A stretch of DNA of 64,000 nucleotides from Occultella glacieicola (GCF_004353825.1 NZ_SMNA01000005.1:1-64000); one strand, 5' to 3'; numbered from the stretch's first letter, positions 39,507 through 48,567 are shown. The notes: a model not told the origin generated them from the sequence alone. Numbers and translations: made by a program.

Positions 39507-39550
39507 ATGACGCGTGAGGTCATGTCCGTCGCCATGACCCCGGGGGTCAT
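39507..39550. promoter_or_regulatory. Two ATGAC/GTCAT inverted repeats between divergent genes
   Basis: A 17-bp palindrome with arms ATGACCCC and GGGGTCAT around a central G lies at 39534-39550. A second, shorter ATGAC...GTCAT pair with a 7-bp gap lies at 39507-39523, 27 bp upstream. Both fall in the 156-bp region between the SnoaL-like gene and the XRE regulator, and share the ATGAC/GTCAT arms. The regulator at 39587 is the obvious candidate binder. Confidence 0.65.
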
Positions 39551-39586
39551 TGCCGCAGGTCCACGGTTGTGGGCAGGCTGTTCGGC

Positions 39587-40381
39587 ATGACGATGACGAC
39601 GGGCGGGGCGACGGGCGTGGGCCCACTGGTGCGGCGATGGCGGGAACGGCGCCGACGGTCCCAACTCGATGTCTCGATCGCCGCCGATGTCTCCACGCGG
39701 CACCTGAGCTGCATCGAGACCGGTCGGTCCCGACCGAGCCGGGACATGATCGAGCGGCTCTGTGACGAGCTCGACGTGCCGCTGCGGGAGCGGAACGCGT
39801 TCCACCTGGCCGCGGGCCTGGCCCCGGTGCACCGGGAGCGCCCCCTCGCCGACCTCGGTGCGGCGCGCGAGGCGATCGACGCCGTGCTGGCCGGGCAAAA
39901 CCCGAACCCCGCGGTCGCCGTCGACAGCCGCTGGGACCTGCTCGCGGCCAACGCCGCGATGCGCCGGTTCCTGGCTGACACCCCCGAGTCCCTGACCGGG
40001 CCACCGCTGAACATGCTGCGCGTGAGCCTGCACCCGGACGGGTTCGCGGGACGCCTGCGCAACCCGGCGCAGTGGCGCCGCCACGTGCTCCGGCGAGTCC
40101 GCCGGCAGTGGGAGCGCACCGACGACCCGGCGCTGGCGGATCTGCTCGAGGAGCTGGAGTCCTACCCCGCTCCCCCGCCCGGGGGTGACGTGCGGGCGGT
40201 CGGCGACGACATCGCCGTGCCGATGATCCTGGGCACCGAGTTCGGGGACCTGTCCCTGTTGTACGCCGTGACCGTGTTCGGTTCCCCTCGGGACGTGACC
40301 CTCGACGAGATCGCCATCGAGACGTTCTTCCCGGCCGACGACACGACCCGCCGGATCCTCGTGGCAGCAGCCGCCGGCTAA
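39587..40381 (+). CDS. XRE-family regulator with MmyB-like ligand domain
   Basis: 264 residues. HTH at ~15-65 (RRWRERRRRSQLDVSIAADV then STRHLSCIETGRSRPSRDMI). The C-terminal MmyB-like region contains NPNPAVAVDSRWDLLAANAA and later GDLSLLYAVTVFGSPRDVTL, a hydrophobic ligand pocket of the family. Start ATG 39587, with a second ATG six bases later. Its stop overlaps the end of the AI-2E gene by 4 bp. Likely regulates the divergent SnoaL-like gene. Confidence 0.88.
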   Translation: MTMTTGGATGVGPLVRRWRERRRRSQLDVSIAADVSTRHLSCIETGRSRPSRDMIERLCDELDVPLRERNAFHLAAGLAPVHRERPLADLGAAREAIDAVLAGQNPNPAVAVDSRWDLLAANAAMRRFLADTPESLTGPPLNMLRVSLHPDGFAGRLRNPAQWRRHVLRRVRRQWERTDDPALADLLEELESYPAPPPGGDVRAVGDDIAVPMILGTEFGDLSLLYAVTVFGSPRDVTLDEIAIETFFPADDTTRRILVAAAAG

Positions 40382-41559
40382 CGCGGCGCGGGCGGAGCCG
40401 CTGCCGGGTCGAGCTTCATCTCACGTTCGGGCTCGAGCACGATCTTGGCGACGGCCCAGCCGACGGCGGTGACAGGTACGGCGAGGATGGCGCCGAGGAT
40501 GCCGCCGAGGATGGTGCCGATCGTGAGCGAGAGCAGGATGACCAGTGGATGCAGCTTCAGCGACTGCCCCATCACGACCGGCTGGAGGAAGTCCCCCTCA
40601 AGCTGGTTGACCGCGATCACCAGGATCACCACGATCAGCGCCGTGACGGGTCCGTTCGCGACCAGGGCCACGAGCGCGGCGAAGATCCCTGCCACCGTGG
40701 CGCCGACGAGCGGGATGAACGCGCCGAAGAACACGACCACCGCGAGGGGCAACGCGAGTGGCACGCGCAAGATCGCCAGGCCGACGCCGATCGCCACGGC
40801 GTCCACCAGTGCCACCAGCGCGGTGCCCCGCACGTACCCGCCGAGGACCTTCACGGCCGTGGTTCCGATCCGTTCGCCCCGGTCGAGGTGCTCACCCTGC
40901 AGCGGCGTGAGGAAGAAGTTCCAAATCTTCTCCCCGTCCTTGAGGAAGAAGAACAGGACCACGACGATCAGGATCAGACCCGTGATCACCTGACCGACCG
41001 CCGACAGGCCCGCGACGGCGCCCGAGCCGAACTGCGCACTCGTGACGAACTCGGTGACGGAGTCGAGCACGGAGTCCCAGTCGATGTCGAAGGAGACCTG
41101 GAACCGCTGCGAGATCTCCTGGAGCTCGGCCAGACCCTCGCGCGCAGCGGTGGCGAGTTCCTCCCATTGGTTGCGCACTGCGAAGACGATCCCGGTGACC
41201 ACGCCCCCGATGAACACGACGGCTGCGATGAGGGTCAGCCAGGTGGCGAGCAGGGCCGGGACCCCCCGTCGGCGCATCCATGCGACCACCGGTGTGAGCG
41301 CCGCGGCCAGGATCAGGGCGACCATCAGCGGGATCGCGACAAGCTTGACCTGCACGAGGGCCAGGACGATGACCGCGGCACCGGCGACCAGGATCATCAC
41401 CTGCAGCGTGCGAATGCTCGCCCGGCCGAGACGGTCCGTCCAGAGGGGGGACGTCCCGCCCGGGGCACGCGGCCCCGTCACCGTGGCCGCGGGTGCCGTG
41501 ACGGCCTGCCGAGCACTCCTGCCCGGCCCCCGCCTGCGCCGAACCCTGCCGATCACCAC
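40378..41559 (-). CDS. AI-2E family (PerM/TqsA-like) membrane protein
   Basis: 393 residues. Start is the first of two adjacent GTG codons after CCAAGGGGG. Eight hydrophobic segments appear: two near the N terminus (VMILVAGAAVIVLALVQVKL; LMVALILAAALTPVVAW), then LLATWLTLIAAVVFIGGV, GQVITGLILIVVVLFFFLKDG, and a C-terminal cluster ending LLSLTIGTILGGILGAIL. The LKDGEKIWNFFLTPL and FFGAFIPLVGATVAG segments are typical of AI-2E family transporters. Substrate unproven. Its stop overlaps the XRE gene by 4 bp in convergent orientation. Confidence 0.88.
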   Translation of the reverse strand: MVIGRVRRRRGPGRSARQAVTAPAATVTGPRAPGGTSPLWTDRLGRASIRTLQVMILVAGAAVIVLALVQVKLVAIPLMVALILAAALTPVVAWMRRRGVPALLATWLTLIAAVVFIGGVVTGIVFAVRNQWEELATAAREGLAELQEISQRFQVSFDIDWDSVLDSVTEFVTSAQFGSGAVAGLSAVGQVITGLILIVVVLFFFLKDGEKIWNFFLTPLQGEHLDRGERIGTTAVKVLGGYVRGTALVALVDAVAIGVGLAILRVPLALPLAVVVFFGAFIPLVGATVAGIFAALVALVANGPVTALIVVILVIAVNQLEGDFLQPVVMGQSLKLHPLVILLSLTIGTILGGILGAILAVPVTAVGWAVAKIVLEPEREMKLDPAAAPPAPR

Positions 41560-41653
41560 ATCTGCCCCCTTGGGCGTCGGGCGCGTCGCGCCTCCCGTTC
41601 CTCCGAACGTCCACCAGGTCCGCCCTCGCCGACCGCGCGAGACCTCCGTGAGC

Positions 41654-42265
41654 CTAGGCCGTGTTCTGCGGCCCTGCATCACGTACGCCCGCCGCCTCCT
41701 GCGCCCCCGCCTCGACGCGGGCGGTGTATCCGGACCACCACGCCACGTTGCCCTCCTCGGGAAGGTTCGAGACGCCGTCGCGCAGGCCGATCGCTCCGTC
41801 GATCTGCTCCCGGACGATGTCCGCATGACCGGCGTGCCTGGCGACCTCGGTCGCGACGTGCACGAGGATCCAGCCGAGCGTGACGTCGCCGTGCTCGCCC
41901 CACCAGGGCACCACCCCGGGTGAGTCGACGTCGAGCGCCGCGATCGTCTCGGCGGCGTGCTCGCGGACGCGGGCGTACAGGTCCAGGATCGAGGCCGTGG
42001 ACTCCTCGGGCGTCACCCACATGTCCGCGTTCGGCTCGGCGTCCTCGGCCATCCAGGGCTGCGGATCGGGGAACGGACGCCCGAAGACGTTGCCGAAGTA
42101 GTCGGACTCGACGGCGGCCACGTGCTTGACCAGGCCGAGCAGGTTCGTGCCGCTGGGCACCATGGGGCGGCGCAGGTCGTACTCACCCAGGCCGTCCAGT
42201 TTCCAGAGCAGCGCGTTCCGCTGCGAATCGAGGTAACGGGTCAGGATCGCCTTCATCTCAGCCAT
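41654..42265 (-). CDS. DinB/DUF664 family protein
   Basis: 203 residues. Four-helix DinB fold: MKAILTRYLDSQRNALLWKL, the LVKHVAAVESDYFGNVFGRP helix with an internal metal-ligand His, and VTLGWILVHVATEVARHAGH with two further His, typical of the DinB metal site. Family members include bacillithiol/mycothiol-dependent enzymes (DinB/MDMPI). Mycothiol use is plausible here but not shown. Start ATG 42265; a second Met at codon 4 is an alternative. Confidence 0.85.
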   Translation of the reverse strand: MAEMKAILTRYLDSQRNALLWKLDGLGEYDLRRPMVPSGTNLLGLVKHVAAVESDYFGNVFGRPFPDPQPWMAEDAEPNADMWVTPEESTASILDLYARVREHAAETIAALDVDSPGVVPWWGEHGDVTLGWILVHVATEVARHAGHADIVREQIDGAIGLRDGVSNLPEEGNVAWWSGYTARVEAGAQEAAGVRDAGPQNTA

Positions 42266-42383
42266 GGGCCGAACGCTAGCGTGGGTCGGTGACATCGGCG
42301 GCGGCCGTCCGCTCGCGGTCCCGACACCGGATGGTGCCACCACCCGCATCGCATCGCCGGGGCACTCCTGCGAGACTGGCGCG

Positions 42384-43808
42384 ATGAGCGACGCGACGAC
42401 GCACGGCGCCAACACCATCCTCATCCTCGGTGCCTCGGGCGATCTCACGAACCGGCTGCTGCTGCCGGGTCTCGGTTCACTCCTCGCCGACGAGCCGACC
42501 CGTGAGGTCCGCGTCGTCGGGGCGGACATCGCCGACCTCGGCCAGGAGGACTGGGCGGAGCGGGTGCGTTCGGGTCTGAGCGGCGCCGGGGTGCCCGAGC
42601 CGGCCACGAACGCGATCGTGGCCGACACCCGGTACGTCCGCACCGACGTGCTCGATGTCGACGCCGTCGACAGCCTGCTCAACACCGTGGACGGGCCCAC
42701 GATCATCTACTTCGCACTCCCGCCGCGCATCACCGCGGGCGTCTGTGCCCTGCTCGAGCGGCGCGGCGTCGCTCCGGGGACCAGGCTCGCCCTGGAGAAG
42801 CCCTTCGGAAGCGACCTCGCGTCGGCGGAAGCGCTGAACGTCCAGCTCCTCAAGGTCGTCGAGGAGAACCGGATCTTCCGGGTGGACCACTTCCTCGGCC
42901 TCAGCACGGTGCTGAACCTGTTCGGGGTCCGGTTCGCGAACCGGCTACTGATGCCGGTGTGGAAGTCGGCGCACATCGAGAAGGTGGTCATCCGCTACGA
43001 CGAGAACCTCGCGCTGGAGGGCCGGGCCGGATACTACGACCGGGCCGGCGCGCTCGTGGACATGATCCAGTCGCACCTGCTGCAGGTCCTCGCGTTCTTC
43101 GCCATGGAGGCCCCGCGGACCCTGGACGCGGAGCACGTGCGCTCGCTCAAGGCCCAGGCGCTGCTGGCCGCCCGGGTCTGGGGCGACGACCCGACCACCG
43201 CCTCCCGACGGGCCCGGTACACCGCGGGCACCATCGGCGACCGCGAGGTGCCGGACTACGTCGCCGAGGAGGGCGTGGACCCGGCGCTGGACACCGAGAC
43301 CCTGGCCGAACTGGTCGTCGAGATCGACAACGAGCGCTGGCGCGGGACACCATTCGTGCTGCGCAGCGGCAAGGCGCTCGGCGAGGCCGTCAAGCAGATC
43401 GAGGTCTACTTCCGCGAACCGGCCCACGTGCCGAGCGGGCTGCACGGCACCGGCAGCCCGGACCTGCTCATCCTCGGGCTGAAGCCGGCCGAGATGGTCA
43501 TCTCGATGTCCGTCAACGCCGAGGGGGACCCCTTCGAACTCGAGCAGAAGGAGTTGCGGGCAACCCTCGGCGCCGCCCGGATGCTGCCCTATGGCGAGGT
43601 CCTGGGCCGGATGCTCGACGGTGATCCCCTGCTCTCGATCCGCGGCGACGTCGCGGAGGACTGCTGGCGCATCGTGGCTCCGGTCCTCGCCGCGTGGCGG
43701 GCCGACGAGGTCCCGATGCAGGACTACCCGGCCGGTTCCGCAGGGCCGGAGGGTTGGGGTGCCGTGCCGGGCGTCAACGACCCGGTCGTCGCCCCTCCCG
43801 TCGGCTGA
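42384..43808 (+). CDS. Glucose-6-phosphate dehydrogenase family protein with a divergent active-site motif
   Basis: 474 residues. Rossmann part: ILILGASGDLTNRLLLPGL with the family GASGDL fingerprint. The catalytic region reads RVDHFLGLSTVLNLFGVRFA; canonical enzymes have RIDHYLGK, so the usual Lys is Leu here. The C-terminal half retains PTWNSEHI-like VWKSAHIEKVVIRYDENLALE, YYDRAGALVDMIQSHLLQVL and FRIDE-like segments. The catalytic His is present. It may be a paralogue with altered substrate. Start ATG 42384; the 3' end overlaps the convergent MFS gene by 35 bp. Confidence 0.87.
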   Translation: MSDATTHGANTILILGASGDLTNRLLLPGLGSLLADEPTREVRVVGADIADLGQEDWAERVRSGLSGAGVPEPATNAIVADTRYVRTDVLDVDAVDSLLNTVDGPTIIYFALPPRITAGVCALLERRGVAPGTRLALEKPFGSDLASAEALNVQLLKVVEENRIFRVDHFLGLSTVLNLFGVRFANRLLMPVWKSAHIEKVVIRYDENLALEGRAGYYDRAGALVDMIQSHLLQVLAFFAMEAPRTLDAEHVRSLKAQALLAARVWGDDPTTASRRARYTAGTIGDREVPDYVAEEGVDPALDTETLAELVVEIDNERWRGTPFVLRSGKALGEAVKQIEVYFREPAHVPSGLHGTGSPDLLILGLKPAEMVISMSVNAEGDPFELEQKELRATLGAARMLPYGEVLGRMLDGDPLLSIRGDVAEDCWRIVAPVLAAWRADEVPMQDYPAGSAGPEGWGAVPGVNDPVVAPPVG

Positions 43809-45129
43809 GGTCCCCGGCGGCGAGCATCGTACGGCGGCCCGCGGGCACCAGGAGGGCAACCGCGGCAGCCGCGATCAGCAGCACACCGGCGGCGATCATC
43901 AGGACCTCGACACTGTAGAGGTCCGCGAGTGGACCGAACACCGCCATGCCGAGCGGCATGGACACCGCCATCACAAGGCCGACGAAGCCGAACACCCTGC
44001 CCTGGCGCTCCGGCTCGACGGTCTCCTGGAGCACCGTGAACGACGGCGTCGAGAAGAGCGGCACGAACAGGCCGATTCCGAACATGAGGGCCAGGAACAC
44101 CCAGAGGTTCGGAGCGAGGCCGAGCGCGGCGGTGAGGCCGCCGAAGACGAAGACGGATCCGAGCATCATCAGGATCCGGTTCCTGAGCCCGCCCCAGGCC
44201 GCGATGAGTGCGCCGCCGAGCGTCATGCCGATGCTGAACGCCAACTCGTTCGCGGTCAGTTTCCAGACCTCCTCGCCGAACGTGCGCACGATCAGCAGCG
44301 GGGTGAGGTACGAGGGTGCCGCGACCAGCAGGAACACGACCCCGAAGAGCAGGAGGACCCAGCGGATGAACGGGTGGCGCCCCACGTACCGCACTCCCCC
44401 GACCAGGTCGTCGAAGTAACCGGGCAGCGGCCCGTCGACGTCGCGGCGCACGATCCGCGGCACCGAGAGCACCACCAGCAGGCCGATGCCGATGGCCGCG
44501 GTGGTGACGTCGACGAAGAAGATCGCGACGATCGAGAAGTTCGCGTACACGGCCGCGGCGGCCGCCGGTGCCACGAGCATCATCGCGGACTGGATGGTCC
44601 CGTTCAGGCCATTGACCCGCATCAGCTTCGAGGTGGGAACGAGCTGCGGGATCAGCGCGGAGACCGCGGGCAGCTGGATCCCGGCGCCGATCGAACGGAT
44701 CGCCAGCGTGCCGTAGAAGAGCCACAGGTGGTCGGTGCCGGCCAGCATCAGGATCGCCAGCGCGAGCGTGGTCACCGCGATCGTGCCGTCGGCGGCCATG
44801 ATGAGTCGCTTCCGGTCGAGCCGGTCCGCCCACACGCCGCCGAAGATCGACACGATCGCCTGCGGCAGGAAGCCGAACACCGAGGCCAGCGCCATCACCG
44901 AGCCGGACTTCGTCTCGAGGGTCAGGTGCCACATGATCGCGTACTGGACGAGCATCGACCCGAACAGGGTTACGGTCTGGCCGCTCAGGAAGATCGTCGC
45001 GTCCCGGCGCCACCGTGGCTTCGCGGCGACGTCGTCCGGGACCCCCGGATCGGGGCCGGCAACAGACCCGGCATCAGGGCCGGCGCTACCGGCCGCGGTG
45101 CCGGGCTCCTCGGGCGGGCGGGTGGACAT
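43774..45129 (-). CDS. Major facilitator superfamily exporter
   Basis: 451 residues. Twelve hydrophobic helices are countable between residues ~45 and 425. The motif-A equivalent is GVWADRLDRKRLIMAADGT between TM2 and TM3, with FLSGQTVTLFGSMLVQYAIM at TM1; such MFS proteins of the MefE/Tet(V)-like group export macrolides or other drugs, but substrate cannot be read. The C-terminal cytoplasmic tail is basic. The 35-bp overlap with the G6PDH-like gene is convergent and leaves no room for a terminator. Confidence 0.88.
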   Translation of the reverse strand: MSTRPPEEPGTAAGSAGPDAGSVAGPDPGVPDDVAAKPRWRRDATIFLSGQTVTLFGSMLVQYAIMWHLTLETKSGSVMALASVFGFLPQAIVSIFGGVWADRLDRKRLIMAADGTIAVTTLALAILMLAGTDHLWLFYGTLAIRSIGAGIQLPAVSALIPQLVPTSKLMRVNGLNGTIQSAMMLVAPAAAAAVYANFSIVAIFFVDVTTAAIGIGLLVVLSVPRIVRRDVDGPLPGYFDDLVGGVRYVGRHPFIRWVLLLFGVVFLLVAAPSYLTPLLIVRTFGEEVWKLTANELAFSIGMTLGGALIAAWGGLRNRILMMLGSVFVFGGLTAALGLAPNLWVFLALMFGIGLFVPLFSTPSFTVLQETVEPERQGRVFGFVGLVMAVSMPLGMAVFGPLADLYSVEVLMIAAGVLLIAAAAVALLVPAGRRTMLAAGDLSRREGRRPGR

Positions 45130-45329
45130 CCCCCATGGTCCGCCCGAGGACCGACATCGGTCCACGCCCTGGGCCGACGCAGGTGTGGGTCCGGATCGTG
45201 GTGGTGCAATCAGATGAGGCACACCCACCTCGACCCTGGCACGCCGCGCCCCAGGCCCACCCCCACCTCGCTCGCCCCAGGGCCGCGACACCGTTGCGGT
45301 GCGGGGACGACGCACCCGGCACGTCGCGA

Positions 45330-45527
45330 TCACACCACAGGGCCCGAACCGATGATGAACGCGCTGGACGCTAGGCCGGCCAGGCTCTCGGTCGCCTGGA
45401 ACCGTTCGACGGCGTAGAACGCCATCGTGGTCATGAGCAGGTAGAAGATCATCCCCATGAACGAGCTGGTGACGATCGCGAGGATGAAGTTGCGGGTCCA
45501 GCGGACGCCCGTGGTGCGGTCGGTCAC
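45330..45527 (-). pseudogene. N-terminal fragment of a second MFS transporter
   Basis: A 65-residue open frame with RNFILAIVTSSFMGMIFYLL and FYAVERFQATESLAGLASSA, matching TM1 to TM2 of an MFS exporter. It ends in a stop directly after FIIGSGPVV, where a normal protein would enter TM2-TM3, and no frame nearby continues it. Start has TGACCGACCGC context. The 562-bp gap from 45130 to 45691 shows nothing else: the stretch 45130-45329 has no supported gene. Confidence 0.6.
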
Positions 45528-45691
45528 GTCGTCGGCCTCTCCCTCTCGTCGACGCCGCGACCCCCGATACGCGGCGTCCCGTGCAGCCTAGGGATCCCGG
45601 GTGCGACGATGCCCTCTGATGCCACGAGTTGCCGTCGGTCACCGCGGCGGCGACCGGCCGCCGTCGGGCTCGGCGCGTGGACCGGACCGGC

Positions 45692-46708
45692 TCAGAGCGG
45701 GACCGGCAGCCCCGAGGCGACCGACCGCTGTGCCGCGGTCACGACGGCGAGCGTGCGCGCGCCCACGGCACCGTCGGGCTGCGGGGCCCGGCCGGTGCGC
45801 ACGGCGTCGAGGAACTCGTCGATCATCCGGGCGTCCAGGTCCGCGCCGAAGCCGGCCCAGAGCTCGCCGCCGGCGTCGTAGCCGGACACGTGCGCCGCGA
45901 ACGGGTCGATCCGCACCGACCCGGCGGTGCCGTGCACCTCGAGGGTCAGGCCGCCCCAGGTGGGTGCGGACTCCGGTTGGCTCCACGAGCAGTCGATGGT
46001 GGCGATCACCCCGGACGGGTAGCGGACCGAGACCACTCCCCCGGTCTCCACACCCACCCCCGCGTCGGCCCGCAGGATCCGGTTCGTCACGGCGTGCACC
46101 TCCTGCGCGGGCTCGCCCAGGAGCGCGTCGATCAGGTCCGCGACGTGCACGACGTGGTCCACGAGCGCGCCGCCGCCGGAGCGGGTCGGGTCCGTGAACC
46201 AGGACCGCTGGGCCAGCGGCATCTTGCCGTTGTTGGTGCCGAGGATGGAATAGATCTCACCGAGCTGGCCGGCACGGACCCGCGCCACGAGATCGGTGAA
46301 CGCGCTCGCGAACCGGACCGGGTAGGCCGTCATCAGGATCACCCCGGACGCGTCGGCAGCGGCGACCATGGCGGCGGCGTCCGTGTCGGAGGTGGCCAGC
46401 GGCTTCTCGCAGAGCACGTGCGCACCGGCGACGGTCGCCAGTTCGGTCAGTTCGCGGTGCGCGGTGTTCTCCGCACAGATCACGACGGCGTCCGGCGCCT
46501 TCGCGAGCAGGCTCGCCACGTCCTCGACGTAGGTCACGCCGTGCTCGGCGGCGAACCCCGCGCCGCGCACGGTGCCGGGGTCGTACGGGCCGGGGTCGGT
46601 GCCGAGCACCTCGACGTCCGGCATCGCGGAGAGGATCCGGGCGTAGGAGGCGGCGTGGGTGTGCGCGAAGGACAGGATGCCGATGGTCAGCGGCGTGGTG
46701 GTGGTCAT
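45692..46708 (-). CDS. Gfo/Idh/MocA family oxidoreductase, second copy of the operon
   Basis: 338 residues. N-terminal Rossmann fold (LTIGILSFAHTHAASYARIL), the CEKPLATS motif after HVLCEKPLA, and a C-terminal beta-sheet domain with GGGALVDHVVHVADLIDALL, where His/Asp residues form the usual catalytic pair. The canonical GxGxxG is replaced by ILSFAHTH, a known variation in some family members. It is translated from an ATG overlapping the neighbouring paralogue by 4 bp. Probably a sugar or inositol dehydrogenase; substrate unknown. Confidence 0.87.
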   Translation of the reverse strand: MTTTTPLTIGILSFAHTHAASYARILSAMPDVEVLGTDPGPYDPGTVRGAGFAAEHGVTYVEDVASLLAKAPDAVVICAENTAHRELTELATVAGAHVLCEKPLATSDTDAAAMVAAADASGVILMTAYPVRFASAFTDLVARVRAGQLGEIYSILGTNNGKMPLAQRSWFTDPTRSGGGALVDHVVHVADLIDALLGEPAQEVHAVTNRILRADAGVGVETGGVVSVRYPSGVIATIDCSWSQPESAPTWGGLTLEVHGTAGSVRIDPFAAHVSGYDAGGELWAGFGADLDARMIDEFLDAVRTGRAPQPDGAVGARTLAVVTAAQRSVASGLPVPL

Positions 46709-47724
46709 CGCGGGCTCCCCTCGGTGCTCGAATGTGCGGAATCGGCTGGATCGGCCGGCAGGTCCACCGGCACGCCGCTCGCGGCCGAGGCCAGCACCGC
46801 CTCGGCGAGCGCGACGGCCCGGACACCGTCCGTGCCGGCCACGGATGCCTGGGTGCCGGACTCGATCGCGGCCCAGAAGTCGGCGAGCTCGGCGGCGTAC
46901 GGGCTCTCCGACGGGTCGGTGGCCGGGAGGTAGCCGCCGGCGTCGGCCGGGCCGCCCAGCTGGACCCGCACCGTGTCGGAACGCGCCATGTCGTACCGGA
47001 GCAGGCCGGCGTCCCCGGCGATCTCGAACGAGGAGGTGAACCGCAGGCCGGGATGTCCCCAGACGCCGTAGACATGGCTGATCGCACCCGAGGTGTGGGT
47101 CAGCAGTACCGCGGCACTGGCGACCCGACCGCCGTCGCCGGCCTTCGCCGTCGAACGGGCGAACACCCGGGCGACCGGACCGGCGAGCCACTCGGCCTGG
47201 TCGAGATCGTGGATCATCTGATCGAGCACGATGCCGCCGGAGCGGGCTTCGTCGAAGAACCAGTCCGCCTTCGGGGCCGCGCTCATCCGACGGAACCGGG
47301 CCACGGCGACCGTGCCGATCCGGCCGGCCCGGATCGCGTCGCGCGCGGCCACGTACTCCGGGAAGTAGCGCACCACGTGGGCGGGGAACACCCGCACCCC
47401 GGCCGCCTCGGCGGCCCCGACGACGGCCGCCGCCTCGACGGACGTGCGCGCGAGCGGCTTCTCACAGATCACGTGCTTACCGGCGGCGATGGCCGCGAGG
47501 GCGAGCTCGGCGTGGGTGGCGGTCGGGGTGACGATGTCCACCAGGTCCACCTGCGGCCACAACTCGGTGAGGGTGTCCGCGGTGCGGAACCCGAAGGTGT
47601 CCGCGAGCGCGTGCGCCCCGTGCTCGGAGTGGACCACCACGTCCGCCCCCAGGGCCCGCCAGCCGGCAGCGTGCACCCCGGAGATACCGCCGGCGCCGAT
47701 CAGGCCGACGCGTGGTGCGCTCAT
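46705..47724 (-). CDS. Gfo/Idh/MocA family oxidoreductase, first copy of the operon
   Basis: 339 residues. GLIGAGGISGVHAAGWRALG carries the dinucleotide motif, HVICEKPLARTS the family EKP motif, and GGIVLDQMIHDLDQAEWLAG the C-terminal active-site helix with Asp/His. It overlaps RidA upstream by 4 bp and the second oxidoreductase downstream by 4 bp, so the three form a tight unit. The two oxidoreductases are clearly distinct in sequence, so they probably act on successive or different substrates. Confidence 0.88.
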   Translation of the reverse strand: MSAPRVGLIGAGGISGVHAAGWRALGADVVVHSEHGAHALADTFGFRTADTLTELWPQVDLVDIVTPTATHAELALAAIAAGKHVICEKPLARTSVEAAAVVGAAEAAGVRVFPAHVVRYFPEYVAARDAIRAGRIGTVAVARFRRMSAAPKADWFFDEARSGGIVLDQMIHDLDQAEWLAGPVARVFARSTAKAGDGGRVASAAVLLTHTSGAISHVYGVWGHPGLRFTSSFEIAGDAGLLRYDMARSDTVRVQLGGPADAGGYLPATDPSESPYAAELADFWAAIESGTQASVAGTDGVRAVALAEAVLASAASGVPVDLPADPADSAHSSTEGSPR

Positions 47725-48122
47725 GCCTTCCTCGCCGCGACGGCCTCGACCTCGACCAGTTGGCCGGGGTAGCCGAGCACGGTCACGCCGATCAACGTGC
47801 TCGGCACGTCATGGTCGGCGAACGCGTCCCGGACCACCTCCCAGACCCTGACCAGATCGGGTTGGGAGGTGGTGGCCACCAGCACCCGGGTGGACACGAC
47901 GTCGGTGAGGGACAGGCCGACGTCCGCGAGTGCCTGCCGAAGGTTCGCCACGACGGCGTTGGCCTGGCCGACGGGATCCCCGAGCGCCACGACAGCGCCG
48001 GTTTCGTCGAGGGGGCAGGCGCCGGCGAGGAAGACCAGCTCTGCACCGGGACCTGCGGACGCGGCGTAGGCGTACTCGGTGGGTGCCAGGGTCTCGGAAC
48101 GGATCAGGCGCACATGGCTCAC
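47721..48122 (-). CDS. RidA family (YjgF/Rid) protein
   Basis: 133 residues. The Rid fold is visible as AYAASAGPGAELVFLAGACP, VGQANAVVANLRQALADVGL and the terminal TVLGYPGQLVEVEAVAARKA. The usual active-site Arg (R-x-x-V) is within STRVLVATTS. Canonical Rid enzymes deaminate reactive enamine/imine intermediates. It heads the operon with the two Gfo/Idh/MocA genes, overlapping the first by 4 bp; a sugar-amine or amino-acid degradation route would fit. Confidence 0.88.
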   Translation of the reverse strand: MSHVRLIRSETLAPTEYAYAASAGPGAELVFLAGACPLDETGAVVALGDPVGQANAVVANLRQALADVGLSLTDVVSTRVLVATTSQPDLVRVWEVVRDAFADHDVPSTLIGVTVLGYPGQLVEVEAVAARKA

Positions 48123-48156
48123 TTGCTCACCGTATCGAACGGTGAGCGTCCGCGGG

Positions 48157-48567
48157 TCACTGGATGAGACAGAAGGGGTGACCGGCCGGGTCCAGGAAGA
48201 CGCGGAAGTTGCCGTCCTCGGACGGCTGGTGCTCGTGGCGCCGGGCGCCGAGGGCGAGCACCGATGGTTCGGAGGCGTCGATGTTCGCGACGGTCAGGTC
48301 CAAATGGACCTGCTGGGGGTGGGCGCCGCCGGGCCAGGTCGGCGTGACCCAGTCCTCGATCCGTTGGAAGGCGAGGGCGGGGCGGCCGTCCGGGCGCTCC
48401 GGGCTCACGCCGCCGCCTGGCGGGACCAGGTTGACCCAGTCCCGGTCCGCGCCCGGCTCCATCGGCCAGCCGAGCAGCTCCGAGTAGAACCGCCCGAGCT
48501 CCAGGGCGTCGGGGCAGTCGAGGATGATCAGGTCGAGGACGGGTTTCGCGATCGCTGCGTCGGTCAT
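48157..48567 (-). CDS. VOC family (glyoxalase-like) protein
   Basis: 136 residues. Two beta-alpha-beta-beta-beta units: LDLIILDCPDALELGRFYSE and, after the QQVHLDLTVANIDASEPSVL unit, the closing NFRVFLDPAGHPFCLIQ. The pattern follows the VOC superfamily; possible roles include drug or aldehyde binding. Metal ligands would be the His in VHLDL and the Glu/Gln region. Start ATG 48567. Confidence 0.85.
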   Translation of the reverse strand: MTDAAIAKPVLDLIILDCPDALELGRFYSELLGWPMEPGADRDWVNLVPPGGGVSPERPDGRPALAFQRIEDWVTPTWPGGAHPQQVHLDLTVANIDASEPSVLALGARRHEHQPSEDGNFRVFLDPAGHPFCLIQ

